NCBI RefSeq assembly: GCF_947492965.1
Contig: NZ_CANLOZ010000003.1
Span: 186,001 to 250,000, forward strand
Reading direction: 5' to 3'
Length of the DNA stretch: 64,000 nucleotides
Origin: an uncultured Aquimarina sp.
GTDB lineage: Bacteria > Bacteroidota > Bacteroidia > Flavobacteriales > Flavobacteriaceae
The notes under the pieces are model-generated. The model had not been told where the DNA came from. It did not search any database and saw only the letters and a program-made list of their open reading frames with translations. Made by a program: the position numbers and the translations under genes. Positions 55,934-64,000 of this stretch are shown here, in pieces; position 1 is the first letter of the stretch, and each line of letters opens with the position of its first letter.

Positions 55934-57178
55934 TCAAAACCTTCGATCTGGATGATACACTTCTATCTCTAATGATGTTTTTTTATCAGAAATAATTTCT
56001 GAAACGAGTTTTCCCGTAGATGTTCCCATACTCCAACCAAGCATTGCGTGTCCTGTAGCTATAGTTAGGTTTTTACATTTTCCAGATTTTCCAATGTAAG
56101 GAATTCCATCTGGTGTTACAGGTCTTAAGCCACAAGCAGCATCATTCTTTTCGGAGTTGGATATAGTGATGTCTGGATAATAGTTGTGAGCTGCTTTGGC
56201 AATAGCATCTACTCTAACTGTATTAATATGATGATTAATTCCGGCAATTTCCATAGTTCCAGCAAATCGGGTAAAACCATTCATTGGAGTTACTGCTACT
56301 TTTGCTTCCGCTAATATAGCGGGCATAGTAATACCAAGGTCTCTAGTACAGTTAATTCGATACCCTTTGCCTGCTTCTAACAGAAGTTTGATGCCTAGTT
56401 TTTTACAAAGTAATTTTGACCAGGATCCTGCGGCTACTACAAATTCATCTGCTGTATAGGTGCTGGAATCACTCGTTATTGAAATTATTTTTTCTCCTTC
56501 ATTTTGTACACTTCGTATCTTTTCATTTTTAAGAATAGTAACACCATTTTTATTTAGATAAGCTTTCATTTCTTCCATAAAAGTAGTTGGAGTAGTATGA
56601 GCATCACACTCAAATAAAACAGCACCTTTAGCGTCAATTTGTACATTTGGTTCTATTTGCTGTAATTCTTTTAAGGATAATTCTCTTGCTGCAAGTCCTT
56701 CTTTTTTTGCTAAATCCACGACCTTTAATTCCTCGTCTAGCATTTTGTGAGTTTGACAAATCATTAAAAGTCCCTTTTTTTCTAGTTGGAACTTGAAATT
56801 CTCTTCTTTTTTTATTTCCGAATATAATTGCTGACCTAGTAGGGTAATATCTTTAATAGGCTGTATACTTCTAGTTACATTTTTGACAGAACAAGAAGTG
56901 TTAAATGCCCATGCCCATTGCAAAAAATCTGATTTTAGACGTGGCTTAATAAATAATGGACTTCCTGGGTTAAACATCCATTTTAATCCTTTTTTCATCA
57001 CTCCGGGAGCTGCTAACGGAATAATATGGCTTGGGCTTAGGTATCCTGCATTTACATAAGAAGCTCCATAGTCCATAGAGGATTGATCAATAATGGTAAC
57101 CTTATGTCCAGCCTTCTGTAAGTAATAAGCGGATGATAATCCGATAATACCTCCTCCTATAATGATACAATTTTTCAA
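55934..57178 (-). CDS. FAD-dependent D-amino-acid dehydrogenase (cis-4-hydroxy-D-proline type)
   Basis: 414 residues. FAD-binding IIGGGIIGLSSAYYLQKAGH at the N-terminus, DadA-like fold, C-terminal 'GLRPVTPDGIPYIGKSGK' and 'TGHAMLGWSMGTSTG'. In the same strand unit as a hydroxyproline epimerase, a DHDPS-like deaminase and a semialdehyde dehydrogenase, it should oxidise cis-4-hydroxy-D-proline to pyrroline-4-hydroxy-2-carboxylate. Membrane quinone or another acceptor is likely (inference). A small four-helix-bundle gene lies between it and the rest of the operon. Confidence 0.88.
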   Translation of the reverse strand: MKNCIIIGGGIIGLSSAYYLQKAGHKVTIIDQSSMDYGASYVNAGYLSPSHIIPLAAPGVMKKGLKWMFNPGSPLFIKPRLKSDFLQWAWAFNTSCSVKNVTRSIQPIKDITLLGQQLYSEIKKEENFKFQLEKKGLLMICQTHKMLDEELKVVDLAKKEGLAARELSLKELQQIEPNVQIDAKGAVLFECDAHTTPTTFMEEMKAYLNKNGVTILKNEKIRSVQNEGEKIISITSDSSTYTADEFVVAAGSWSKLLCKKLGIKLLLEAGKGYRINCTRDLGITMPAILAEAKVAVTPMNGFTRFAGTMEIAGINHHINTVRVDAIAKAAHNYYPDITISNSEKNDAACGLRPVTPDGIPYIGKSGKCKNLTIATGHAMLGWSMGTSTGKLVSEIISDKKTSLEIEVYHPDRRF

Positions 57179-57227
57179 TGTATGAATGGTTTAGTGAAAC
57201 AATGATCTAATTAATGGTATAAATAAT

Positions 57228-57590
57228 TTAATTAAATGTGGTGTTTTTTCTAGCTTTTGATACTACTTTTAGAATTTCTTCTGCTTCGTTTAAGAGTGGA
57301 TTAATTAATTTTTCAGATGCTAATCCCGAATCTTTTAAAACTTCTAACCAAAATACGGTTTCATCTGCCTCTTCAGTTGTAATTGAAATTTTAGAATAAA
57401 ATTCTTTTTTGGATCTAGCAATACACGAAGCTCGATAGTTCGCTGCTGTCGAGGTTGCAATTTTTATAATTTGATAACCAATAACCTTAGTGGCTTCTGA
57501 TTTATTCAAATTATTATACATCAGAATTATGTCTACAGATAATTTTTTAGTTCGATCCTTAAATTTTTCAATGAATTCTACCTTTTCCAT
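57228..57590 (-). CDS. Four-helix-bundle protein (23S rRNA intervening-sequence family)
   Basis: 120 residues, helical. 'EKFKDRTKKLSVDIILMYNN', 'IKIATSTAANYRASCIARSK' and 'EEADETVFWLEVLKDSGLAS' are typical of the four-helix-bundle S23 family. These were first seen in intervening sequences of 23S rRNA but are widespread as single genes, with no established role. Here it interrupts the hydroxyproline operon, with gaps of 49 and 88 bp, and may be a late insertion. Confidence 0.9.
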   Translation of the reverse strand: MEKVEFIEKFKDRTKKLSVDIILMYNNLNKSEATKVIGYQIIKIATSTAANYRASCIARSKKEFYSKISITTEEADETVFWLEVLKDSGLASEKLINPLLNEAEEILKVVSKARKNTTFN

Positions 57591-57678
57591 ATGTTAGTTT
57601 AATCTCTTTTTGATTATTTTCTAAAATCATAAATTACTTTATTATATCATTTTTTCATTGATTTATTAATACATCTTA

Positions 57679-58689
57679 TCAAATTACCTGAAACCCATGC
57701 GCATATGGATCATCTTCCTCGTCAATAATAATGGTATTATATCCGTATATTTTCGCCCATCCTTGTATGCTTGGAATAATGGCCTTTTTACCATTTAATG
57801 TTGTTTCTTCTTCAATTCTTCCAATAAATTTAGAACCTATATAACTTTCATGGATAAATTCTTCTTCTTTTTTTAGTTTTCCCTTTGCGTATAATTGAGC
57901 CATTCTTGCTGAGGTTCCTGTTCCGCAAGGAGAGCGATCAATTGCTTTATCACCATAAAAAACAGCATTTCTACCCGAAGATTTAACATCTAAAGGAGTT
58001 CCTGTCCACAATACATGGCTTACATCTCGAATCGTTGGATTTTCTGGATGTATAAATTGATTAGGATATTTCTTATTAATACTCTCTCTTAGTATTTGCG
58101 AAAACTGGATCAATTTAGAAGCAGTAAAATCTTGTATACCACTAAAATTCTTTTGCGGATCAATGATGGCATAATAATTACCACCATAGGCGACATCAAA
58201 AGTAATTTCTCCTAGCTCTGGACATTGGATCTTGAGGCCTTCGCTAGCTAGATATGATTTTACATTTTTCAACTTTACCCAATCCACCTTATTTGAAGTT
58301 TGTTGATAGCTGATTTCTACCAAACCAGCAGGCGCCTCCATTTTTATGATTCCTGGATTTTTTGGTTGTACGAGTCCTTCTTCAATAGCAATGGTAATAG
58401 TACCAATAGTTCCATGGCCACACATCGGCAAACAACCTGAGGTTTCGATAAATAAGATGGCAAAATCATTTTCAGGATTATGTGGTTCAAATAAAAAACT
58501 ACCACTCATCATATCATGACCTCGTGGTTCGAACATTAACCCTTTTCTGATCCAATCATATTCTTTGAGGAAATGTTGTCTTTTTTCACTCATCGAATTC
58601 CCTTGCAGATTTGGATGTCCTGTGGTGACTACTCTTACAGGATTTCCGCAGGTATGTGCGTCGATACATTTAAAAACAGTTCTAGACAT
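57679..58689 (-). CDS. 4-hydroxyproline 2-epimerase (proline racemase family)
   Basis: 336 residues. Both catalytic Cys are present: Cys90 in MCGHGTIGTI and Cys255 in DRSPCGTGTSARM, which marks an epimerase rather than the dehydratase relatives that have Thr at the second place. 'DAHTCGNPVRVVTTG' starts the protein. It converts trans-4-hydroxy-L-proline to cis-4-hydroxy-D-proline, the first step of the pathway encoded around it. Only 2 bp after the semialdehyde dehydrogenase gene. Confidence 0.93.
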   Translation of the reverse strand: MSRTVFKCIDAHTCGNPVRVVTTGHPNLQGNSMSEKRQHFLKEYDWIRKGLMFEPRGHDMMSGSFLFEPHNPENDFAILFIETSGCLPMCGHGTIGTITIAIEEGLVQPKNPGIIKMEAPAGLVEISYQQTSNKVDWVKLKNVKSYLASEGLKIQCPELGEITFDVAYGGNYYAIIDPQKNFSGIQDFTASKLIQFSQILRESINKKYPNQFIHPENPTIRDVSHVLWTGTPLDVKSSGRNAVFYGDKAIDRSPCGTGTSARMAQLYAKGKLKKEEEFIHESYIGSKFIGRIEEETTLNGKKAIIPSIQGWAKIYGYNTIIIDEEDDPYAHGFQVI

Positions 58690-58691
58690 GA

Positions 58692-60275
58692 TTAGATGGG
58701 ATCACTGGTTGACGAGCCATTTACTAGACGAGACAAACCTAAAGGGTTTTCATTTTTTAATTCATCTGGTAAAAGATGATTGGGCCAATTTTGATAACTA
58801 AATGGTCGAACCCATCTTTTTATCGAGTGAATTCCTACTGCGGTAAATCTACTGTCGGTAGAAGCAGGGTAAGGTCCACCATGAAGCATAGAAGGGCAAA
58901 CCTCCACACCAGTAGGAACTCCGTTAAAAATAATTCTACCTACTCGGTTTTGCAAGGCATCGACGATAAAGGGATATGAGTTTAATTCATCATTTTCTGC
59001 TAAAATAGTTCCTGTTAATTGCCCTTCTAGATTAGAGATTACTGCAGTTAATTCTTCTATATCTTCACATTGTACTACCATAGAAAATGGTCCAAAAACC
59101 TCTTGATGTAATGTAGTGTTTTCTAAAAAGGTTTTACCTTCTACTGTAGTTATGGTTTGTCTTGCATGATTAACTGCGACATCATCATGATAATCGGCTG
59201 TAGTTATTAGTCCATTCTGTTCTAATGCGCGGTTTTTATTTCTTTCATAATTACTTATGATGTTAGGATGTAGCATACAGGAAGGATCTATTGTTAAGAT
59301 TTCATCGGATAAGGATTCAATGAATTTATCTAATGAAGATCCTTTAATACCTATTATTAATCCTGGATTTGTACAAAATTGTCCTGTTCCTAGAGTTATG
59401 GATTGTGCATAGGTTTTGGCAAGTTCTTTACCTTTAGATTCTGTAGCTTTTGGCAATAAAATAACAGGATTAATACTTCCCATTTCTGCAAAAACAGGAA
59501 TAGGCTCTGGTCTTTGTGACGCTAAATCAAACAGCGCTCTTCCTCCTATAATACTTCCTGTAAAACCAACGGCTTTAACCTTTGGATGTTCTACGAGTTG
59601 TGTGCCGACTTCAATTCCCGAACTATTAAGGTTTGAAAAAACTCCATTTGGCATTCCCGTTTTTTCAACTGCTTTTGCAATTGCACTAGCAACCAATTCT
59701 CCAGTTCCTGCATGCATAGGATGTGATTTTACAATAACTGGACATCCTGCTGCAAATGCAGCGGCTGTATCTCCACCAGCTGTAGAATAAGCCAAAGGAA
59801 AGTTACTAGCACCAAAAACTACAACAGGTCCTAATGGCACAAGCATTTTTCGGATGTCTTGTTTTGGTATTGGATTTCTATCTGGATCCGCTGTATCGAT
59901 AGTAGCCTCTACCCAAGATCCATTTAATACCAATTCGGCAAACATTCGTAATTGTCCAATAGTTCTTCCACGTTCCCCTTTTGCTCTTCCTTCTGGCAGG
60001 CCTGTTTCAGACATATATGTCTCGATAAGAGCTTGGTCTAATGCCAAAATTTCATCAGCAATAGCATTCAGAAATTCAGCTTTTTTCGCTCCTGAAATCT
60101 TTTTAAAGATCTCAAAGGCGTTTGAAGCTAAAGAAACTGCTTTTTCTATTTCTTCTGATGAAGCTTCATGAAAAAGAGGGGTGTTCTCAATATTTAACTT
60201 GGGGTTAAAGGTCTTATATGTTTTTGATCCTTCAGATGAAAGTTGATTTCCTATGTAGTTTTTGCCCGTTATCAT
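58692..60275 (-). CDS. Alpha-ketoglutarate semialdehyde dehydrogenase (2,5-dioxovalerate dehydrogenase)
   Basis: 527 residues, the longer type of this aldehyde dehydrogenase. Cofactor segment 'PLGPVVVFGASNFPLAYSTA', catalytic Cys301 in TLGTGQFCTNPGLI, base Glu in 'VFAEMGSINPVIL', and 'CPSMLHGGPYPASTDSRFTA' near the C-terminus. It oxidises 2,5-dioxopentanoate to 2-oxoglutarate with NAD(P)+. Last chemical step of hydroxyproline breakdown. Confidence 0.93.
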   Translation of the reverse strand: MITGKNYIGNQLSSEGSKTYKTFNPKLNIENTPLFHEASSEEIEKAVSLASNAFEIFKKISGAKKAEFLNAIADEILALDQALIETYMSETGLPEGRAKGERGRTIGQLRMFAELVLNGSWVEATIDTADPDRNPIPKQDIRKMLVPLGPVVVFGASNFPLAYSTAGGDTAAAFAAGCPVIVKSHPMHAGTGELVASAIAKAVEKTGMPNGVFSNLNSSGIEVGTQLVEHPKVKAVGFTGSIIGGRALFDLASQRPEPIPVFAEMGSINPVILLPKATESKGKELAKTYAQSITLGTGQFCTNPGLIIGIKGSSLDKFIESLSDEILTIDPSCMLHPNIISNYERNKNRALEQNGLITTADYHDDVAVNHARQTITTVEGKTFLENTTLHQEVFGPFSMVVQCEDIEELTAVISNLEGQLTGTILAENDELNSYPFIVDALQNRVGRIIFNGVPTGVEVCPSMLHGGPYPASTDSRFTAVGIHSIKRWVRPFSYQNWPNHLLPDELKNENPLGLSRLVNGSSTSDPI

Positions 60276-60331
60276 AAATGATACATTAATGAGTGTAATA
60301 ATTTTATTGTCTTTTTGTGGTAGCTTTCAAA

Positions 60332-61255
60332 CTAGCTACTTACTAATGATTTGTAATCTGGTAAAACAGGCCTTGTTTTGATCCCATTTTCTATAATTTG
60401 CAAAACCATTTTTCGTTCGTCTCCAATTAACGGAAGTCTAGGAGCACGAACATTTTCGGTTCCAATACCTGTAGCAACTTCTGCCAGTTTGATATTCTGT
60501 ACTAATTTAGGATTTATATCTAATTCTAACAATGGTAAAAACCAGCGATATATTGCTAAGGCTTCTTTGATTCTGCCTACTTTTTGTAGTTCATAAATAG
60601 CAACAGTTTCTTTCGGAAAAGCACAGACCAATCCAGCCACCCAACCTTGAGCACCCATAAGTAAACTTTCTAAGGCAAGCGTATCCACACCGCATAGAAT
60701 CTTTAGTCGATCATTAAACCTATTTTTGATGCGAGTAATATTAGAAATATCTCTTGTTGATTCTTTCACTGCCTGAATGTTATCCATTTCCAAAAGTTCT
60801 TCAAACATGTCCAGTGTAACCTCGATTTTGTAATCTACAGGATTGTTATAAATCATAATGGGTAAGTCAGTATTTTTAGCTACTTCTTTGAAGTATACTA
60901 CCGTTTCTCGATCTCCAGCTTTGTATCGCATTGGAGGTAACATCATTAGTCCATTCGCGCCATCTTCCTTAGCTTTCTTAGCAGCGTTTATAGCACCTTT
61001 TGTACTTTGCTCAGCGATATTGATAATCACTGGAACTTTATTATCAACGATGTCTACAGTAGTTTTTACCAAAGTGCTTTTTTCCGAATCAGTAAGTGTA
61101 CTGGCTTCTCCTAAAGTACCACCTAGTATAATACCATGAACACCAGCGTCTAATTGAGCTTTAATATTAGTCGTAAACATCTGTAAGTCTAAAGTGTCCT
61201 GATCAGTAAATTTTGTAGTTACTGCAGGCATCACACCTTCCCATTTTATATTCAT
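60332..61255 (-). CDS. DHDPS-family lyase, probable pyrroline-4-hydroxy-2-carboxylate deaminase
   Basis: 307 residues from ATG 61255 (MNIKWEGVMPAVTTKF); a TTG at 61285 is possible but the leader ahead of ATG fits better. DapA-like barrel: 'GIILGGTLGEASTLTDSEK', 'PIMIYNNPVDYKI', Schiff-base Lys164 in IQAVKESTRDIS. In this operon it should convert pyrroline-4-hydroxy-2-carboxylate to 2,5-dioxopentanoate, releasing ammonia. First gene of the operon, 56 bp before the dehydrogenase and divergent from the AraC gene. Confidence 0.9.
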   Translation of the reverse strand: MNIKWEGVMPAVTTKFTDQDTLDLQMFTTNIKAQLDAGVHGIILGGTLGEASTLTDSEKSTLVKTTVDIVDNKVPVIINIAEQSTKGAINAAKKAKEDGANGLMMLPPMRYKAGDRETVVYFKEVAKNTDLPIMIYNNPVDYKIEVTLDMFEELLEMDNIQAVKESTRDISNITRIKNRFNDRLKILCGVDTLALESLLMGAQGWVAGLVCAFPKETVAIYELQKVGRIKEALAIYRWFLPLLELDINPKLVQNIKLAEVATGIGTENVRAPRLPLIGDERKMVLQIIENGIKTRPVLPDYKSLVSS

Positions 61256-61391
61256 TGTTGTTTTTTTATTCAAAGATATTGTCAAATTACAGCTTAGGAT
61301 ATGGTGAAATTATCTAAAACTAATACTATATTATCTTATATTATTGAAATTTACATTAATATGATTAATATTGGAATATATTCATCTGTAA

Positions 61392-62255
61392 ATGAAAGCC
61401 CTACCTTTTAAAATACCAAAATCTTCTACAGATACGTTGCTTATTCAGGAAGATAGGGGAATTGTGCTATATGATAAGCTGCATCAGCATGAAGAGATAC
61501 AAATATCTATTATCATATCAGGGGAAGGTAGCTTAATTGTAGGAGATGCTATTACAGATTATAAGCCAAATGATATTTTGGTTTTTGGTAGTAATGTACC
61601 ACATGTGCTAAAAAGCGCTTCTTCGGATGAAGAATCGTATATGATTTCGCTTTTTTTTACTAGAGAATCTTTTGGTAAATCTTTTTTTGAACTCCCAGAG
61701 TTTGAAGATCTTTCGGATTTTTTTAGAAGTTCGGCATACGGAATTAGAGTACTTTCTAAAAAGCAGAAGCTTAAAAAACAGTTTCTGAGAATTTTAGAAA
61801 AAGAAAATCGTTTTGATCGTTTCGTATTGTTTTTAAAGATATTACAGTTATTAAAAACAGCTCATACTCAAACGATATCCTCATTTATTTCTAAAAGGGT
61901 GTATACTGATAATGAAGGAAAACGGATGGCAAAAGTTTTTAAAGCTGTGATGGATGAGTTTAGTAAAGACTTTTCCTTGAAAGAAGCAGCGGATCTTGCT
62001 AATATGACTCCGAATGCATTTTGTAGATATTTTAAAACCAGAACGAACAAAACGTTCTTTCAATTCTTGATAGAAGTTAGAATTGAAAATGTTTGTAAAT
62101 TATTATCCAAAGAAAAAGAGATTACGATATCTCAAGCCTCTTACAGCAGTGGATTTAAAAACTTATCCAATTTTAATAGAAAGTTTAAAGAAATAAAGGG
62201 TATTACTCCTTCTGCCTATAAAAGAAGACTAAACGATCCCCATTTTGTTCAATAG
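61392..62255 (+). CDS. AraC-family regulator of the hydroxyproline operon
   Basis: 287 residues: cupin-like sensor at the N-terminus (LHQHEEIQISIIISGEGSL), double HTH at the C-terminus (FSLKEAADLANMTPNAFCRY; 'ISQASYSSGFKNLSNFNRKF'). Divergent from the hydroxyproline genes across a 136-bp AT-rich gap, so it likely activates them in response to hydroxyproline or a product (inference). Its last 27 bp overlap the 3' end of the convergent MutS-like gene. Confidence 0.88.
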   Translation: MKALPFKIPKSSTDTLLIQEDRGIVLYDKLHQHEEIQISIIISGEGSLIVGDAITDYKPNDILVFGSNVPHVLKSASSDEESYMISLFFTRESFGKSFFELPEFEDLSDFFRSSAYGIRVLSKKQKLKKQFLRILEKENRFDRFVLFLKILQLLKTAHTQTISSFISKRVYTDNEGKRMAKVFKAVMDEFSKDFSLKEAADLANMTPNAFCRYFKTRTNKTFFQFLIEVRIENVCKLLSKEKEITISQASYSSGFKNLSNFNRKFKEIKGITPSAYKRRLNDPHFVQ

Positions 62256-63998
62256 AAAGGAAGCATTCATATTTTGACAAATCCCATCTTTGAATTTATA
62301 ATCAAAAAATAACTCATCATTAATAATTTGAGCATCGAAAAATCTGTTTTTTACAGAGTTCAATTCGGAAGCTATCTCACATAAACTTAAATCATGAGTA
62401 GCTATGATACCAGTGGCATTTGCTTTTACCAATCGTTCTACAAATTTTCTGGATCCCGCAGCTTTATCTTTACTGTTAGTGCCTTTTAGGATTTCGTCTA
62501 AAATGATAAAATATTCGTCTTTGTGTAAGGCATCTACAATTCTTTTAAGTTGCGTTAATTCTGAAAAGAAATAAGAAGCATCATCACTTAACGAATCAGA
62601 AGTTCGCATACTTGTGATCAATTTAATTGGTCTATAGGTACAAGATTTTGCGCATATGGGAAGTCCTATATTAGACATCACAATCTGTAGGGCTACAGTT
62701 CTTAAAAAAGTACTTTTACCAGCCATATTAGCACCAGTGATAATGAAAAACTCTTCTTTATTAATAGTAATGTCATTATCAACTCGTTTAGAGGTTTTTA
62801 GCATTGGATGTCCTAATGCTTTAGCTTCAATGATGTTCCCTTCTTTTGTCAGTTCTGGATATACATAATTAGGATTATTAAAAGCAAAATTACCTAAGGA
62901 GTTATAAGCATCAAAAAATGCGATGACTTCAAACCATTGGTCTACTTTATGATGATGAGCAGCTATCCATTTTTCAATTCGATAGCATTGTATGATGTCC
63001 CAAAGAAAAAGACCATTTGCAAAAATTCCGAACATCATATTATTTCGTTGGTCAAAGGCATTTAGGATACTAGCAAATTGTTTTAGAATTAATGAAGCTT
63101 TTTCTTTTTCATTGATGACATTTTGCTGTTTTATTTGCAATAATTTCGATTCGAATTTACTTTTTTCAATAAGATCAACTAGCTTATAATACTGTTCGAA
63201 GGTATCTTTTGCCTTATTAGCATCGTTATACAAATTGTTTATTTTTTTTAGTTGAGATCCTGTGATTCCTAAGCCAATAAAAAACCAAATGAGAAACATT
63301 TGAAATGTAATAATCTCTATAAAAAGCAACACCAATAATATAACAGAGATTGTAGAAACAATAGCAGGAAGTACTTTCATTATTTTTGGGACAAAGGGTG
63401 TGTATTTTTGTAACCAAGACTGAATTTTGGATATGGATATGGAGACTTCTACTAAGGAGGCAATAGCTGTAAACTCTTGTCGCCAGGAAGCTAATTTAGA
63501 GAGGTTTTTAATAGCATCTTGCTTGTCTTTTATTTCTTTTATATTATTACTTTTTAGTAGCTCAGCAAGCATGTTTTTACCAGCTATGGTAGCAGTTCTA
63601 TTAGTGTATTGAAAGAAAGACCGTTCTCCAAATAGATCAATGTCATGACTATACTCATGGGTAGCATCGATAAATTCTTTTCCTGCAGGAAGTTTGCTAT
63701 AGTCGTTATTAAAAACGTCTAACTCTAGTTGATTCAGATCGATTAATTTTTGGAGTTTATTTTTGGTATAGGATAGGTTAGTATGACGATTTACCATAAC
63801 AATAAAAATCACAATACCTACAATAATACTTCCCAGAATGATCTGCGTATTAGGATATCCAAAGTAGATTCCGGCTATAATCCCTAGAAAAACAAGAAGT
63901 CTAATGGTACTAGAAATAGCTAATTGTTTTTTTATCTTACTTAAAGAGTTGCTATGACTTTTTATTTGCGAGTCATAAAATTCGTGCGGTTTGTTCAT
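62229..63998 (-). CDS. MutS-like ATPase with N-terminal membrane helices
   Basis: 589 residues. Two hydrophobic helices near residues 30-70 (LLVFLGIIAGIYFGYP; 'IILGSIIVGIVIFIVMV'), a second pair about 205-245, a lever-like helical region, and a MutS-type ATPase domain: Walker A GANMAGKSTFLRTVAL near 417, 'TSMRTSDSLSDDASYFFSEL', Walker B YFIILDEILKGTNSKDKAAG near 500. It lacks the mismatch-recognition domain, so it is not MutS itself. Such membrane MutS-domain proteins are common in Bacteroidota and of unknown role. Starts at ATG 63998, two bases from the window end. Confidence 0.88.
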   Translation of the reverse strand: MNKPHEFYDSQIKSHSNSLSKIKKQLAISSTIRLLVFLGIIAGIYFGYPNTQIILGSIIVGIVIFIVMVNRHTNLSYTKNKLQKLIDLNQLELDVFNNDYSKLPAGKEFIDATHEYSHDIDLFGERSFFQYTNRTATIAGKNMLAELLKSNNIKEIKDKQDAIKNLSKLASWRQEFTAIASLVEVSISISKIQSWLQKYTPFVPKIMKVLPAIVSTISVILLVLLFIEIITFQMFLIWFFIGLGITGSQLKKINNLYNDANKAKDTFEQYYKLVDLIEKSKFESKLLQIKQQNVINEKEKASLILKQFASILNAFDQRNNMMFGIFANGLFLWDIIQCYRIEKWIAAHHHKVDQWFEVIAFFDAYNSLGNFAFNNPNYVYPELTKEGNIIEAKALGHPMLKTSKRVDNDITINKEEFFIITGANMAGKSTFLRTVALQIVMSNIGLPICAKSCTYRPIKLITSMRTSDSLSDDASYFFSELTQLKRIVDALHKDEYFIILDEILKGTNSKDKAAGSRKFVERLVKANATGIIATHDLSLCEIASELNSVKNRFFDAQIINDELFFDYKFKDGICQNMNASFLLNKMGIV

Positions 63999-64000
63999 TG

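Noticed and set aside
59416..60171. Two open frames (124 and 105 codons) on the plus strand
   Set aside because: Both are antisense to the semialdehyde dehydrogenase and show no domain or start signal.

Overview
This 64 kb window comes from an AT-rich member of the Bacteroidota, most likely a marine agar-degrading flavobacterium (Aquimarina/Zobellia-like; genus not proven). The signs are a SusC-type TonB receptor, type IX secretion (T9SS) sorting domains, Bacteroidota -7 promoter elements (TAnnTTTG), lipoprotein glycosidases, and starts without Shine-Dalgarno sites. No plasmid or phage backbone is visible.

Positions 1-42,720 form one large agar/methyl-agar utilisation locus. From the left edge: a SusC receptor (minus strand, C-terminus off the window; SusD would lie further left); a T9SS cargo protein and two GH16 lipoproteins (agarase/porphyranase type); a divergent Nudix-type regulator and a galK-galT-lacI operon for D-galactose; a PhoD-like lipoprotein; a four-gene 'planctomycete-type' c-cytochrome module (PSCyt/DUF1549/DUF1553, DUF1501, beta-propeller, DUF2231-cytochrome-LRR); a molybdopterin formate-dehydrogenase-like enzyme; an AraC regulator; a P450-ferredoxin-ferredoxin reductase set with a formaldehyde-type alcohol dehydrogenase and esterase; a membrane-spanning TPR-HTH regulator; and a nine-gene operon (GH2, GH117, two dehydrogenases, aldehyde dehydrogenase, cycloisomerase, GalM, two sugar transporters). 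Read together: GH16 enzymes cut the polymer, GH2/GH117 release D-galactose and 3,6-anhydro-L-galactose (AHG), the P450 set removes the methyl group of 6-O-methyl-galactose, the released C1 unit is oxidised towards CO2, galactose enters by GalM/GalK/GalT, and AHG is oxidised and isomerised towards 2-keto-3-deoxy sugar acids.

The most notable new observation is a shared 17-bp box, TNYAGTTTWWGTYYAGT (two AGT elements 11 bp apart), that sits 31-32 bp upstream of the -7 element in five promoters of this locus (SusC, T9SS/GH16, PhoD, cytochrome module, GH2 operon). It ties the uncharacterised cytochrome module and the PhoD protein to agar use. A separate 37-bp palindrome lies between the Nudix regulator and galK.

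Positions 42,720-64,000 are mixed. A decayed IS1182-type transposase borders the locus. Then come a PhoX-like lipoprotein with a Gly-Asp repeat, a di-haem cytochrome c peroxidase, tRNA-Leu(UAG), an M20 dipeptidase, a BlaI-BlaR1 pair with a long charged coiled coil, a DUF4407 membrane protein, a possibly decayed small gene, and a T9SS-sorted esterase. The end holds a complete hydroxyproline-degradation operon (epimerase, D-amino-acid oxidase, deaminase, alpha-ketoglutarate semialdehyde dehydrogenase) with a divergent AraC regulator, and a MutS-like membrane ATPase.
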